Positions 1-12,600 of a DNA stretch of 64,000 bases are shown piece by piece. The notes beneath the pieces are model-generated. The model did no database searches. It worked only from the letters and a program-made list of their open reading frames with translations, and was not told the origin of the DNA. The stretch spans positions 6,696,001-6,760,000 of the forward strand of contig OX421968.1 in NCBI GenBank assembly GCA_949128115.1. Direction: 5' to 3'. Every line of letters begins with the position of its first letter. The first letter of the stretch is position 1. Origin of the DNA: Anaspis maculata. Lineage: Eukaryota; Arthropoda; Insecta; Coleoptera; Scraptiidae. A program made the position numbers and the translations under genes.

Positions 1-1068
1 ACGATCGGTCACCACTTTTGAAGTTGGCAGCTACTCTTTCCAAACGCAACATCTGACGAACGAACACGAATATAGAAAAAAAGACACAATTGTTATCCAA
101 AAAGTACAGGTTTGAACCCAAGTGACTTCAGGCTCCAACCCACGTGACTTCAGGCTTCAACCCACGTGACTTTGAAAACGATCGGTCACCACTTTTGATG
201 TTAGCAGCTACTTGTTCCAAACGCAACATCCGACGAACGAACACAAATATAGAAGAAAAGTCACAATTATTATCCAAAAAACTCAGGTTTTAACCCAAGT
301 GACTTCAAGCTTCAACCCACGTGACTTCAGGCTTCAACCCACGTGACTTTTATAAAACGATCGGTCACCACTTTTGGAGTTGGCAGCTACTTGTTCCAAA
401 CGCAACATCTGACGAACGAACACAAATATAAAAAAACTAAAGACACAATTGTTATCCAAAAAATTCAGGTTCTTACCCACGTGACTTCAGGCTTCAACCC
501 ACGTGACTTCAGGCTTCAACCCACGTGACTTTTGAAACGATCGGTCACCACTTTTGATGTTGGCAGCTACTTGTTCCAAACGCAACATCTGACGACCGAA
601 CACAAATATAGAGAAAAAGACACAATTGTTATCCAAAAAAGTCAGGTTTTAACCCACGTGACTTCAGGCTCCAACCCACGTGACTTTTAAAACGATCGGT
701 CACCACTTTTGGAGTTGGCAGCTTCTTGTTCCAAACGCAACATCTGACGAACGAACACAAATATCAAAAAAAAATGACGAAATTGTTATCCAAAAAATTC
801 AGGTTTGAACCCACGTGCTCCAGGCTCCAACCCACGTGACTTTAGGCTTCAACCCACGTGACTTTCAGAACGATCGGTCACCACTTTTGATGTTGGCAGC
901 TTCTTGTTCCAAACGCAACATCTGACGAACAAACACAAATATAGAAGAAAAGACACAATTGTTATCCAAAAAGTTCAGGTTTTAACCCACGTGACTTCAG
1001 GCTTCAACCCACGTGACTTCAGGCTTCAACCCACGTGACTTCAGGCTCCAACCCACGTGACTTTGAAA
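1..1068. repeat. Six-unit satellite block recurring at 10.7 and 18.5 kb
   Basis: Units starting at 1, 178, 357, 537, 692 and 870 carry a distinctive order of linker types. Rare variants mark the block: AACACGAATATAG, AAGTACAGG and AACCCAAGTGAC in the first unit, GTTAGCAGC in the second, GACGACCGAACAC in the fourth and GACGAACAAACAC in the sixth. The same series begins at 10670 and at 18517. The window therefore opens inside a higher-order repeat and not at an array edge. Confidence 0.85.
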
Positions 1069-2540
1069 ACGATCGGTCACCACTTTTGAAGTTGGCAGCT
1101 ACTCTTTCCAAACGCAACATCTGACGAACGAACACAAATATAGAAGAAAAGACACAATTGTCATCCAAAAAAATCAGGTTTCAACCCACGTGACTTCAGG
1201 CTTCAACCCACGTGACTTCAGGCTTCAACCCACGTGACTTCAGGCTTTAACCCACGTGACTTCAGGCTTCAACCCACGTGACTTCGGGCTTCAACCCACG
1301 TGACTTTGGAAACGATCGGTCACCACTTTTGAAGATGGCAGCTACTTGTTCCAAACGCAACATCCGACGAACGAACACAAATATCAAAAAACTAAAGACA
1401 CAATTGTTATCCAAGAAATTCAGGTTTTAACCCACGTGACTTCAGGCTTCTACCCACGTGACTTCAGGCTTCAACCCACGTGACTTTTAAAACGATCGGT
1501 CACCACTTTTGGAGTTGGCAGCTACTTGTTCCAAACGCAACATCTGACGAACGAACACAAATATCAAAAAACTAAAGACACAATTGTTATCCAAGAAATT
1601 CAGGTTTTTACTCACGTGACTTCAGGCTTCAACCTACGTGACTTCAGGCTTCAACCCACGTGACTTTTGAAACGATCGGTCACCACTTTTGATGTTGGCA
1701 GCTACTTGTTCCAAACGCAACATCTGACGACCGAACACAAATATAGAGAAAAAGACACAATTGTTATCCAAAAAAAATCAGGTTTTGACCCACGTGACTT
1801 CAGGCTCCAACCCACGTGACTTTTAAAACGATCGGTCACCACTTTTGGAGTTGGCAGCTTCTTGTTCCAAACGCAACATCTGACGAACGAACACAGATAT
1901 CAAAAAACAATGACGAAATTGTTATCCAAAAAATTCAGGTTTGAACCCACGTGACTCCAGGCTCCAACCCACGTGACTTCAGGCTTCAACCCACGTGACT
2001 TTTAAAACGATCGGTCATCACTTTTGATGTTGGCAGCTACTTGTTCCAAACGCAACATCTGACGAACGAACACAAATATAAAAGAAAAGACACAATAGTT
2101 ATCCAAAAAGTTCAGGTTTTTACCCACGTGACTTCAGGCTTCAACCCACGTGACTTCAGGCTTCAACCCACGTGACTTTTAACACGATCGGTCACCACTT
2201 TTGGAGTTGGCAGCTACTTGTTCCAAACGCAACATCTGACGAACGAACACAAATATCAAAAAACTAAAGACACAATTGTTATCCAAAAAGTTCAGGTTTT
2301 CTCCCACGTGACTTCAGGCTTCAACCCACGTGACTTCAGGCTTCAACCCACGTGACTTTTAAAACGATCGGTCACCACTTTTGATGTTGGCAGCTACTTG
2401 TTCCAAACGCAACATCTGACGAACGAACACAAATATAGAAGAAAAGACACAATTGTTATCCAAAAAGTTCAGGTTTTAACACACGTGACTTCAGGCTTCA
2501 ACCCACGTGACTTCAGGCTCCAACCCACGTGACTTTGAAA
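1069..2540. repeat. Eight-unit higher-order repeat, ~1.47 kb, copy 1
   Basis: The block begins with the six-copy unit at 1069 and contains eight monomers before the same marker unit recurs at 2541, an offset of 1,472 bp. Markers shared with the next block include TTGTCATCCAAA with TTTCAACC, CCAAGAAATTCAGG with TTTACTCACG, GACGACCGAACAC, and CAATAGTTATCC. One unit differs in linker type (CAAAAAACTAAAG near 1383 against AGAAGAGAGGTC near 2856), so the copies are not identical. Confidence 0.85.
1187..1308. repeat. Six-copy run of the 22 bp E-box sub-repeat
   Basis: CACGTG starts at 1187, 1209, 1231, 1253, 1275 and 1297, a perfect 22 bp period. The key part of the sub-repeat is CACGTGACTTCAGG followed by CTTCAACC. 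Most units carry two or three copies; six is the maximum I found. The same run, with the same internal variants (CTTTAACC in copy 4, TTCGGG before copy 6), recurs at 2659 and 6592, so it was copied within larger blocks and did not arise three times. Other six-copy runs start at 10167, 17834, 38549 and 39526. Confidence 0.95.
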
Positions 2541-4010
2541 ACGATCGGTCACCACTTTTGAAGTTGGCAGCTACTCTTTCCAAACGCAACATCTGACGAA
2601 CGAACACAAATATAGAAGAAAAGACACAATTGTCATCCAAAAAAATCAGGTTTCAACCCACGTGACTTCAGGCTTCAACCCACGTGACTTCAGGCTTCAA
2701 CCCACGTGACTTCAGGCTTTAACCCACGTGACTTCAGGCTTCAACCCACGTGACTTCGGGCTTCAACCCACGTGACTTTGGAAACGATCGGTCACCACTT
2801 TTGAAGATGGCAGCTACTTGTTCCAAACGCAACATCCGACGAACGAACACAAATATAGAAGAGAGGTCACAATTGTTATCCAAAAAGTTCAGGTTTTAAC
2901 CCACGTGACTTCAGGCTTCTACCCACGTGACTTCAGGCTTCAACCCACGTGACTTTTAAAACGATCGGTCACCACTTTTGGAGTTGGCAGCTACTTGTTC
3001 CAAACGCAACATCTGACGAACGAACACAAATATCAAAAAACTAAAGACACAATTGTTATCCAAGAAATTCAGGTTTTTACTCACGTGACTTCAGGCTTCA
3101 ACCTACGTGACTTCAGGCTTCAACCCACGTGACTTTTGAAACGATCGGTCACCACTTTTGATGTTGGCAGCTACTTGTTCCAAACGCAACATCTGACGAC
3201 CGAACACAAATATAGAGAAAAAGACACAATTGTTATCCAAAAAAAATCAGGTTTTAACCCACGTGACTTCAGGCTCCAACCCACGTGACTTTTAAAACGA
3301 TCGGTCACCACTTTTGGAGTTGGCAGCTTCTTGTTCCAAACGCAACATCTGACGAACGAACACAGATATCAAAAAAAAATGACGAAATTGTTATCCAAAA
3401 AATTCAGGTTTGAACCCACGTGACTCCAGGCTCCAACCCACGTGCCTTCAGGCTTCAACCCACGTGACTTTTAAAACGATCGGTCATCACTTTTGATGTT
3501 GGCAGCTACTTGTTCCAAACGCAACATCTGACGAACGAACACAAATATAAAAGAAAAGACACAATAGTTATCCAAAAAGTTCAGGTTTTTACCCACGTGA
3601 CTTCAGGCTTCAACCCACGTGACTTCAGGCTTCAACCCACGTGACTTTTAACACGATCGGTCACCACTTTTGGAGTTGGCAGCTACTTGTTCCAAACGCA
3701 ACATCTGACGAACGAACACAAATATCAAAAAACTAAAGACACAATTGTTATCCAAAAAGGTCAGGTTTTCTCCCACGTGACTTCAGGCTTCAACCCACGT
3801 GACTTCAGGCTTCAACCCACGTGACTTTTAAAACGATCGGTCACCACTTTTGATGTTGGCAGCTACTTGTTCCAAACGCAACATCTGACGAACGAACACA
3901 AATATAGAAGAAAAGACACAATTGTTATCCAAAAAGTTCAGGTTTTAACACACGTGACTTCAGGCTTTAACCCACGTGACTTTGAAAACGATCGGTCACC
4001 ACTTTTGAAG
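2541..4010. repeat. Eight-unit higher-order repeat, ~1.47 kb, copy 2
   Basis: It follows copy 1 directly in tandem. The ACG start of the TTAACACGATCGG unit is at 2184 in copy 1 and 3653 in copy 2, an offset of 1,469, three bases less than at the block start because A-rich linkers vary in length. The right boundary is approximate, because the next unit (about 3985) is of a different subtype. Confidence 0.75.
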
Positions 4011-4341
4011 TTGGCAGCTACTCTTTCCAAACGCAACATCTGACGATCGAACACAAATATAGAAAAAAAGACACAATTGTTATCCAAAAAGTTCAGGTTT
4101 GAACCTACGTGACTCCAGGCTCCAACCCACGTGACTTCAGGCTTCAACCCACGTGACTTTTAAAACGATCGGTCACCACTTTTGATGTTGGCAGCTACTT
4201 GTTCCAAACGCAACATCTGACGAACGAACACAAATATCAAAAAAAGGACACAAATGTTATCCAAAAAAATCAGGTTTCAACCCACGTGACTTCAGGCTTC
4301 AACCCACGTGACTTCAGGCTTCAACCCACGTGACTTTGTAA

Positions 4342-4518
4342 ACGATCGGTCACCACTTTTGAAGTTGGCAGCTACTCTTTCCAAACGCAACATCTGACGA
4401 ACGAACACAAATATAGAAAAAAAGACACAATTGTTATCCAAAAAGTTCAGGTTTGAACCCACGTGACTCCAGGCTCCAACCCACGTGACTTCAGGCTTCA
4501 ACCCACGTGACTTTTAAA
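4342..4518. repeat. Representative 177 bp satellite monomer
   Basis: A typical unit chosen to show the layout. The CGATCG palindrome is at 4343-4348, followed by GGTCACCAC, the head subtype TTTTGAAG, TTGGCAGC and the strongly conserved CCAAACGCAACATCTGACG. ACAAATAT then leads into an A-rich linker at 4415-4424, the palindrome ACAATTGT is at 4427-4434, and three CACGTG E-boxes lie at 4460, 4482 and 4504, exactly 22 bp apart. The core is about 111 bp and the rest is three 22 bp sub-repeats. The length is close to a nucleosome repeat, as is common for centromeric and pericentromeric satellites; that comparison is general knowledge and not proof of location. Confidence 0.95.
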
Positions 4519-6030
4519 ACGATCGGTCACCACTTTTGATGTTGGCAGCTACTTGTTCCAAACGCAACATCTGACGAACGAACACAAATATCAAAAAAAG
4601 GACACAATTGTTATCCAAAAAGTTCAGGCTTCAACCCACGTGACTTCAGGCTTCGACCCACGTGACTCCAGGCTTCAACCCACGTGACTTTTGAAACGAT
4701 CGGTCAACACTTTTGGAGTTGGCAGCTACTTGTTCCAAACGCAACATCTGACGAACGAACACAAATATAGAAAAAAAGACACAATTGTTACACAAAAAGT
4801 TCAGGTTTGAACCCACGTGACTCCAGGCTCCAACCCACGTGACTTCAGGCTTCAACCCACGTGACTTTTAAAACGATCGGTCACCACTTTTGGAGTTGAC
4901 AGCTACTTGTTCCAAAGCAACAACTGACGAACGAACACAAATATAGAAAAAAAGACACAATTGTTACACAAAAAGTTCAGGTTTGAACCCACGTGACTCC
5001 AGGCTCCAACCCACGTGACTTCAGGCTTCAACCCACGTGACTTTTAAAACGATCGGTCACCACTTTTGATGTTGGCAGCTACTTGTTCCAAACGCAACAT
5101 CTGACGAACGAACACAAATATAGAAGGAAAGACACAATTGTTATCCAAAAAGTTCAGGTTTTAACCCACGTGACTTCAGGCTTCAACCCACGTGACTTCA
5201 GGCTTCAATCCACGTGACTTTGAAAACGATCGGTCACCACTTTTGAAGTTGGCAGCTACTCTTTCCAAACGCAACATCTGACGAACGAACACAAATATAG
5301 AAAAAAAGACACAATTGTTACACAAAAAGTTCAGGTTTGAACCCACGTGACTCCAGGCTCCAACCCACGTGACTTCAGGCTTCAACCCACGTGACTTTTG
5401 AAACGATCCGTCACCACTTTTGGAGTTGGCAGCTACTTGTTCCAAACGCAACATCTGACGAACGAACACAAATATCAAAAAACTAAAGACACAATTGTTA
5501 TCCAAAAAGTTCAGGTTTTCTCCCACGTGACTTCAGGCTTCAACCCACGTGACTTCAGGCTTCAACCCACGTGACTTTTAAAACGATCGGTCACCACTTT
5601 TGATGTTGGCAGCTACTTGTTCCAAACGCAACATCTGACGAACGAACACAAATATAGAAGAAAAGACACAATTGTTATCCAAAAAGTTCAGGTTTTAACA
5701 CACGTGACTTCAGGCTTCAACCCACGTGACTTCAGGCTCCAACCCACGTGACTTTGAAAACGATCGGTCACCACTTTTGGAGTTGGCAGCTACTTGTTCC
5801 AAACGCAACATCTGACGAACGAACACAAATATCAAAAAACTAAAGACACAATTGTTATCCAAAAAGTTCAGGTTTTCTCCCACGTGACTTCAGGCTTCAA
5901 CCCACGTGACTTCAGGCTTCAACCCACGTGACTTTTAAAACGATCGGTCACCACTTTTGATGTTGGCAGCTACTTGTTCCAAACGCAACATCTGACGAAC
6001 GAACACAAATATAGAAGAAAAGACACAATT

Positions 6031-9000
6031 GTTATCCAAAAAGTTCAGGTTTTTACCCACGTGACTTCAGGCTTCAACCCACGTGACTTCAGGCTTCAAC
6101 CCACGTGACTTTTAACACGATCGGTCACCACTTTTGGAGTTGGCAGCTACTTGTTCCAAACGCAACATCTGACGAACGAACACAAATATCAAAAAACTAA
6201 AGACACAATTGTTATCCAAAAAGTTCAGGTTTTCTCCCACGTGACTTCAGGCTTCAACCCACGTGACTTCAGGCTTCAACCCACGTGACTTTTAAAACGA
6301 TCGGTCACCACTTTTGATGTTGGCAGCTACTTGTTCCAAACGCAACATCTGACGAACGAACACAAATATAGAAGAAAAGACACAATTGTTATCCAAAAAG
6401 TTCAGGTTTTAACACACGTGACTTCAGGCTTCAACCCACGTGACTTCAGGCTCCAACCCACGTGACTTTGAAAACGATCGGTCACCACTTTTGAAGTTGG
6501 CAGCTACTCTTTCCAAACGCAACATCTGACGAACGAACACAAATATAGAAGAAAAGACACAATTGTCATCCAAAAAAATCAGGTTTCAACCCACGTGACT
6601 TCAGGCTTCAACCCACGTGACTTCAGGCTTCAACCCACGTGACTTCAGGCTTTAACCCACGTGACTTCAGGCTTCAACCCACGTGACTTCGGGCTTCAAC
6701 CCACGTGACTTTGGAAACGATCGGTCACCACTTTTGAAGATGGCAGCTACTTGTTCCAAACGCAACATCCGACGAACGAACACAAATATAGAAGAGAGGT
6801 CACAATTGTTATCCAAAAAGTTCAGGTTTTAACCCACGTGACTTCAGGCTTCTACCCACGTGACTTCAGGCTTCAACCCACGTGACTTTTAAAACGATCG
6901 GTCACCACTTTTGGAGTTGGCAGCTACTTGTTCCAAACGCAACATCTGACGAACGAACACAAATATCAAAAAACTAAAGACACAATTGTTATCCAAGAAA
7001 TTCAGGTTTTTACTCACGTGACTTCAGGCTTCAACCTACGTGACTTCAGGCTTCAACCCACGTGACTTTTGAAACGATCGGTCACCACTTTTGATGTTGG
7101 CAGCTACTTGTTCCAAACGCAACATCTGACGACCGAACACAAATATAGAGAAAAAGACATAATTGTTATCCAAAAAAAATCAGGTTTTAACCCACGTGAC
7201 TTCAGGCTCCAACCCACGTGACTTTTAAAACGATCGGTCACCACTTTTGGAGTTGGCAGCTTCTTGTTCCAAACGCAACATCTGACGAACGAACACAGAT
7301 ATCAAAAAAAAATGACGAAATTGTTATCCAAAAAATTCAGGTTTGAACCCACGTGACTCCAGGCTCCAACCCACGTGCCTTCAGGCTTCAACCCACGTGA
7401 CTTTTAAAACGATCGGTCATCACTTTTGATGTTGGCAGCTACTTGTTCCAAACGCAACATCTGACGAACGAACACAAATATAAAAGAAAAGACACAATAG
7501 TTATCCAAAAAGTTCAGGTTTTTACCCACGTGACTTCAGGCTTCAACCCACGTGACTTCAGGCTTCAACCCACGTGACTTTTAACACGATCGGTCACCAC
7601 TTTTGGAGTTGGCAGCTACTTGTTCCAAACGCAACATCTGACGAACGAACACAAATATCAAAAAACTAAAGACACAATTGTTATCCAAAAAGTTCAGGTT
7701 TTCTCCCACGTGACTTCAGGCTTCAACCCACGTGACTTCAGGCTTCAACCCACGTGACTTTTAAAACGATCGGTCACCACTTTTGATGTTGGCAGCTACT
7801 TGTTCCAAACGCAACATCTGACGAACGAACACAAATATAGAAGAAAAGACACAATTGTTATCCAAAAAGTTCAGGTTTTAACACACGTGACTTCAGGCTT
7901 TAACCCACGTGACTTTGAAAACGATCGGTCACCACTTTTGAAGTTGGCAGCTACTCTTTCCAAACGCAACATCTGACGATCGAACACAAATATAGAAAAA
8001 AAGACACAATTGTTATCCAAAAAGTTCAGGTTTGAACCTACGTGACTCCAGGCTCCAACCCACGTGACTTCAGGCTTCAACCCACGTGACTTTTAAAACG
8101 ATCGGTCACCACTTTTGATGTTGGCAGCTACTTGTTCCAAACGCAACATCTGACGAACGAACACAAATATCAAAAAAAGGACACAAATGTTATCCAAAAA
8201 AATCAGGTTTCAACCCACGTGACTTCAGGTTTCAACCCACGTGACTTCAGGCTTCAACCCACGTGACTTTGTAAACGATCGGTCACCACTTTTGAAGTTG
8301 GCAGCTACTCTTTCCAAACGCAACATCTGACGAACGAACACAAATATAGAAAAAAAGACACAATTGTTATCCAAAAAGTTCAGGTTTGAACCCACGTGAC
8401 TCCAGGCTCCAACCCACGTGACTTCAGGCTTCAACCCACGTGACTTTTAAAACGATCGGTCACCACTTTTGATGTTGGCAGCTACTTGTTCCAAACGCAA
8501 CATCTGACGAACGAACACAAATATCAAAAAAAGGACACAATTGTTATCCAAAAAGTTCAGGCTTCAACCCACGTGACTTCAGGCTTCGACCCACGTGACT
8601 CCAGGCTTCAACCCACGTGACTTTTGAAACGATCGGTCAACACTTTTGGAGTTGGCAGCTACTTGTTCCAAACGCAACATCTGACGAACGAACACAAATA
8701 TAGAAAAAAAGACACAATTGTTACACAAAAAGTTCAGGTTTGAACCCACGTGACTCCAGGCTCCAACCCACGTGACTTCAGGCTTCAACCCACGTGACTT
8801 TTAAAACGATCGGTCACCACTTTTGGAGTTGACAGCTACTTGTTCCAAAGCAACAACTGACGAACGAACACAAATATAGAAAAAAAGACACAATTGTTAC
8901 ACAAAAAGTTCAGGTTTGAACCCACGTGACTCCAGGCTCCAACCCACGTGACTTCAGGCTTCAACCCACGTGACTTTTAAAACGATCGGTCACCACTTTT

Positions 9001-9408
9001 GATGTTGGCAGCTACTTGTTCCAAACGCAACATCTGACGAACGAACACAAATATAGAAGGAAAGACACAATTGTTATCCAAAAAGTTCAGGTTTTAACCC
9101 ACGTGACTTCAGGCTTCAACCCACGTGACTTCAGGCTTCAATCCACGTGACTTTGAAAACGATCGGTCACCACTTTTGAAGTTGGCAGCTACTCTTTCCA
9201 AACGCAACATCTGACGAACGAACACAAATATAGAAAAAAAGACACAATTGTTACACAAAAAGTTCAGGTTTGAACCCACGTGACTCCAGGCTCCAACCCA
9301 CGTGACTTCAGGCTTCAACCCACGTGACTTTTGAAACGATCCGTCACCACTTTTGGAGTTGGCAGCTACTTGTTCCAATCGCAACATCTGACGAACGAAC
9401 ACAAATAT
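6031..9408. repeat. 3.9 kb periodic satellite duplication, copy 2
   Basis: Partner of the block at 2098-5475. Homology ends at ACAAATAT (9408), where the linker switches from CAAAAAACTAAAG to a plain A-run. A variant CCAATCGC at about 9377 precedes the switch. Between the copies, 5476-6030 consists of alternating ggag and gatg units of the same family, as expected if unequal crossing-over happened in register. Confidence 0.87.
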
Positions 9409-9659
9409 AAAAAAAAAAAGACACAATTGTTATCCAAAAAGTTCAGGCTTCAACCCACGTGACTTCAGGCTTCATTCCTCGTGACTCCAGGCTTCAACCC
9501 ACGTGCCTTTTAAAACGATCGGTTACCACTTTTGATGTTGGCAGCTACTTGTTCCAAACGCAACATCTGACGAACGAACACAAATAAAGAAGAAAAGACA
9601 CATTTGTTATCCAAAAAGTTCAGGTTTCAACCCACGTGACTTCAGGCTTCAACCCACGT

Positions 9660-12600
9660 GACTCCAGGCTTCAACCCACGTGACTTTCAAAACGATCGGT
9701 CACCACTTTTGGAGTTGGTAGCTACTTGTTCCAAACGCAACATCTGACGAACGAACACAAATATCAAAAAACTAAAGGCACAATTGTTATTCAAAAAGTT
9801 CAGGTTTTTACCCACGTGACTCCAGGCTTCAACCCACGTGACTTCAGGCTTCAACCCACGTGACTTTTGAAACGATCGGTCACCACTTTTGATGTTGGCA
9901 GCTACTTGTTCCAAACGCAACATCTGACGAACGAACACAGATAAAGAAAAAAAGACACAATTGTTATCCTAAAAGTTCAGGTTTGAACCCACGTGACTTC
10001 AGGCTCCAACCCACGTGACTTCAGGCTTCAACCCACGTGACTTTTAAAACGATCGGTCACCACTTTTGATGTTGGCAGCTACTTGTTCCAAACGCAACAT
10101 CCGACGAACGAACACAAATATGGAAGAAAAGACACAATTGTTATCCAAAAAGTTCAGGTTTTAACCCACGTGACTTCAGGCTTCAACCCACGTGACTTCA
10201 GGCTTCAACCCACGTGACTTCAGGCTTCAACCCACGTGACTTCAGGCTTCAACCCACGTGACTTCAGGCTTAAACCCACGTGACTTTTAAAACGATCCGT
10301 CACCACTTTTGAAGTTGGCAGCTACTTGTTCCAAACGCAACATCTGACGAACGAACACAAATATCAAAAAAAAATGACGGAATTGTTATCCAAAAAGTTC
10401 AGGTTTGAACCCACGTGACTCTAGGCTCCAACCCACGAGACTTCAGGCTTCAATCCACGTGACTTATGAAACGATCGGTCACCACTCTTGATGTTGGCAG
10501 CTTCTTGTTCCAAACACAACATCTGACGAACGAACACAAATATAGAAGAAAAGACACAATTGTTATCCAAAAAGTTCAGGTTTTAACCCACGTGACTTCA
10601 GGCTTCAACCCACGTGACTTCAGGCTTCAACCCACGTGACTTCGGGCTTCAACCCACGTGACTTTGGAAACGATCGGTCACCACTTTTGAAGTTGGCAGC
10701 TACTCTTTCCAAACGCAACATCTGACGAACGAACACGAATATAGAAAAAAAGACACAATTGTTATCCAAAAAGTACAGGTTTGAACCCAAGTGACTTCAG
10801 GCTCCCACCCACGTGACTTCAGGCTTCAACCCACGTGACTTTGGAAACGATCGGTCACCACTTTTGATGTTAGCAGCTACTTGTTCCAAACGCAACATCC
10901 GACGAACGAACACAAATATAGAGGAAAAGTCACAATTATTATCCAAAAAGTTCAGGTTTTAACCCACGTGACTTCAAGCTCCAACCCACGTGACTTCAGG
11001 CTTCAACCCACGTGACTTTTAAAACGATCGGTCACAACTTTTGGAGTTGGCAGCTACTTGTTCCAAACGCAACATCTGACGAACGAACACAAATATAAAA
11101 AAACTAAAGACACAATTGTTATCCAAAAAATTCAGGTTTTTACCCACGTGACTTCAGGCTTCAACCCACGTGACTTCAGGCTCCAACCCACGTGACTTTT
11201 GAAACGATCGGTCACCACTTTTGATGTTGGCAGCTACTTGTTCCAAACGCAACATCTGACGACCGAACACAAATATAGAGAAAAAGACACAATTGTTATC
11301 CAAAAAAGTCAGGTTTTAACCCACGTGACTTCAGGCTCCAACCCACGTGACTTTTAAAACGATCGGTCACCACTTTTGGGGTTGGCAGCTTCTTGTTCCA
11401 AACGCAACATCTGACGAACGAACACAAATATAAAAAAAAAATGACGAAATTGTTATCCAAAAAATTCAGGTTTGAACCCACGTGCTCCAGGCTCCAACCC
11501 ACGTGACTTTAGGCTTCTAACCACGTGACTTTCAGAACGATCGGTCACCACTTTTGATGTTGGCAGCTTCTTGTTCCAAACGCAACATCTGACGAACAAA
11601 CACAAATATAGAAGAAAAGACACAATTGTTATCCAAAAAGTTCAGGTTTTAACCCACGTGACTTCAGGCTTCAACCCACGTGACTTCAGGCTTCAACCCA
11701 CGTGACTTCAGGCTCCAACCCACGTGACTTTGAAAACGATCGGTCACCACTTTTGAAGTTGGCAGCTACTCTTTCCAAACGCAACATCTGACGAACGAAC
11801 ACAAATATAGAAGAAAAGACACAATTGTCATCCAAAAAAATCAGGTTTCAACCCACGTGACTTCAGGCTTCAACCCACGTGACTTCAGGCTTCAACCAAC
11901 GTGACTTCAGGCTTCAACCCACGTGACTTCGGGCTTCAACCCACGTGACTTCGGGCTTCAACCCACGTGACTTTGGAAACGATCGGTCACCACTTTTGAA
12001 GATGGCAGCTACTCTTTCCAAACGCAACATCTGACGAACGAACACAAATATAGAAAAAAAGACACAATTGTTATCCAAAAAGTACAGGTTTGAACCCACG
12101 TGACTTCAGGCTCCAACCCACGTGACTTCAGGCTTCAACCCACGTGACTTTGAAAACGATCGGTTACCACTTTTGATGTTAGCAGCTACTTGTTCCAAAC
12201 GCAACATCCGACGAACGAACACAAATATAGAAGAAAAGTCACAATTGTTATCCAAAAAGTTCAGGTTTTAACCCACGTGACTTCAGGCTTAAACCTACGT
12301 GACTTCAGGCTTCAACCCACGTGACTTTTGAAACGATCGGTCACCACTTTTGATGTTGGCAGCTACTTGTTCCAAACGCAACATCTGACGACCGAACACA
12401 AATATAGAGAAAAAGACACAATTGTTATCCAAAAAAAATCAGGTTTTAACCCACGTGACTTCAGGGTTCAACCCACGTGACTTTTAAAACGATCGGTCAC
12501 CACTTTTGGAGTTGGCAGCTTCTTGTTCCAAACGCAACATCTGACGAACGAACACAAATATCAAAAAAAAATGACGAAATTGTTATCCAAAAAATTCAGG

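Larger units (their letters stand above)
2098..5475. repeat. 3.9 kb periodic satellite duplication, copy 1
   Basis: Sequence from GTTATCCAAAAAG at 2098 matches that at 6031 with a constant offset of 3,933 bp to about 5475. The match covers many rare markers, for example CAACACTTTTGGAG, TTGTTACACAAAAAG and the shortened CCAAAGCAACAACTGACG. Only scattered substitutions were seen by eye: AAGGTCAGG at about 3758 against AAGTTCAGG at about 7691, and AGGCTTC at 4306 against AGGTTTC. The constant offset means almost no indels have occurred since duplication, which implies recency. Confidence 0.88.
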
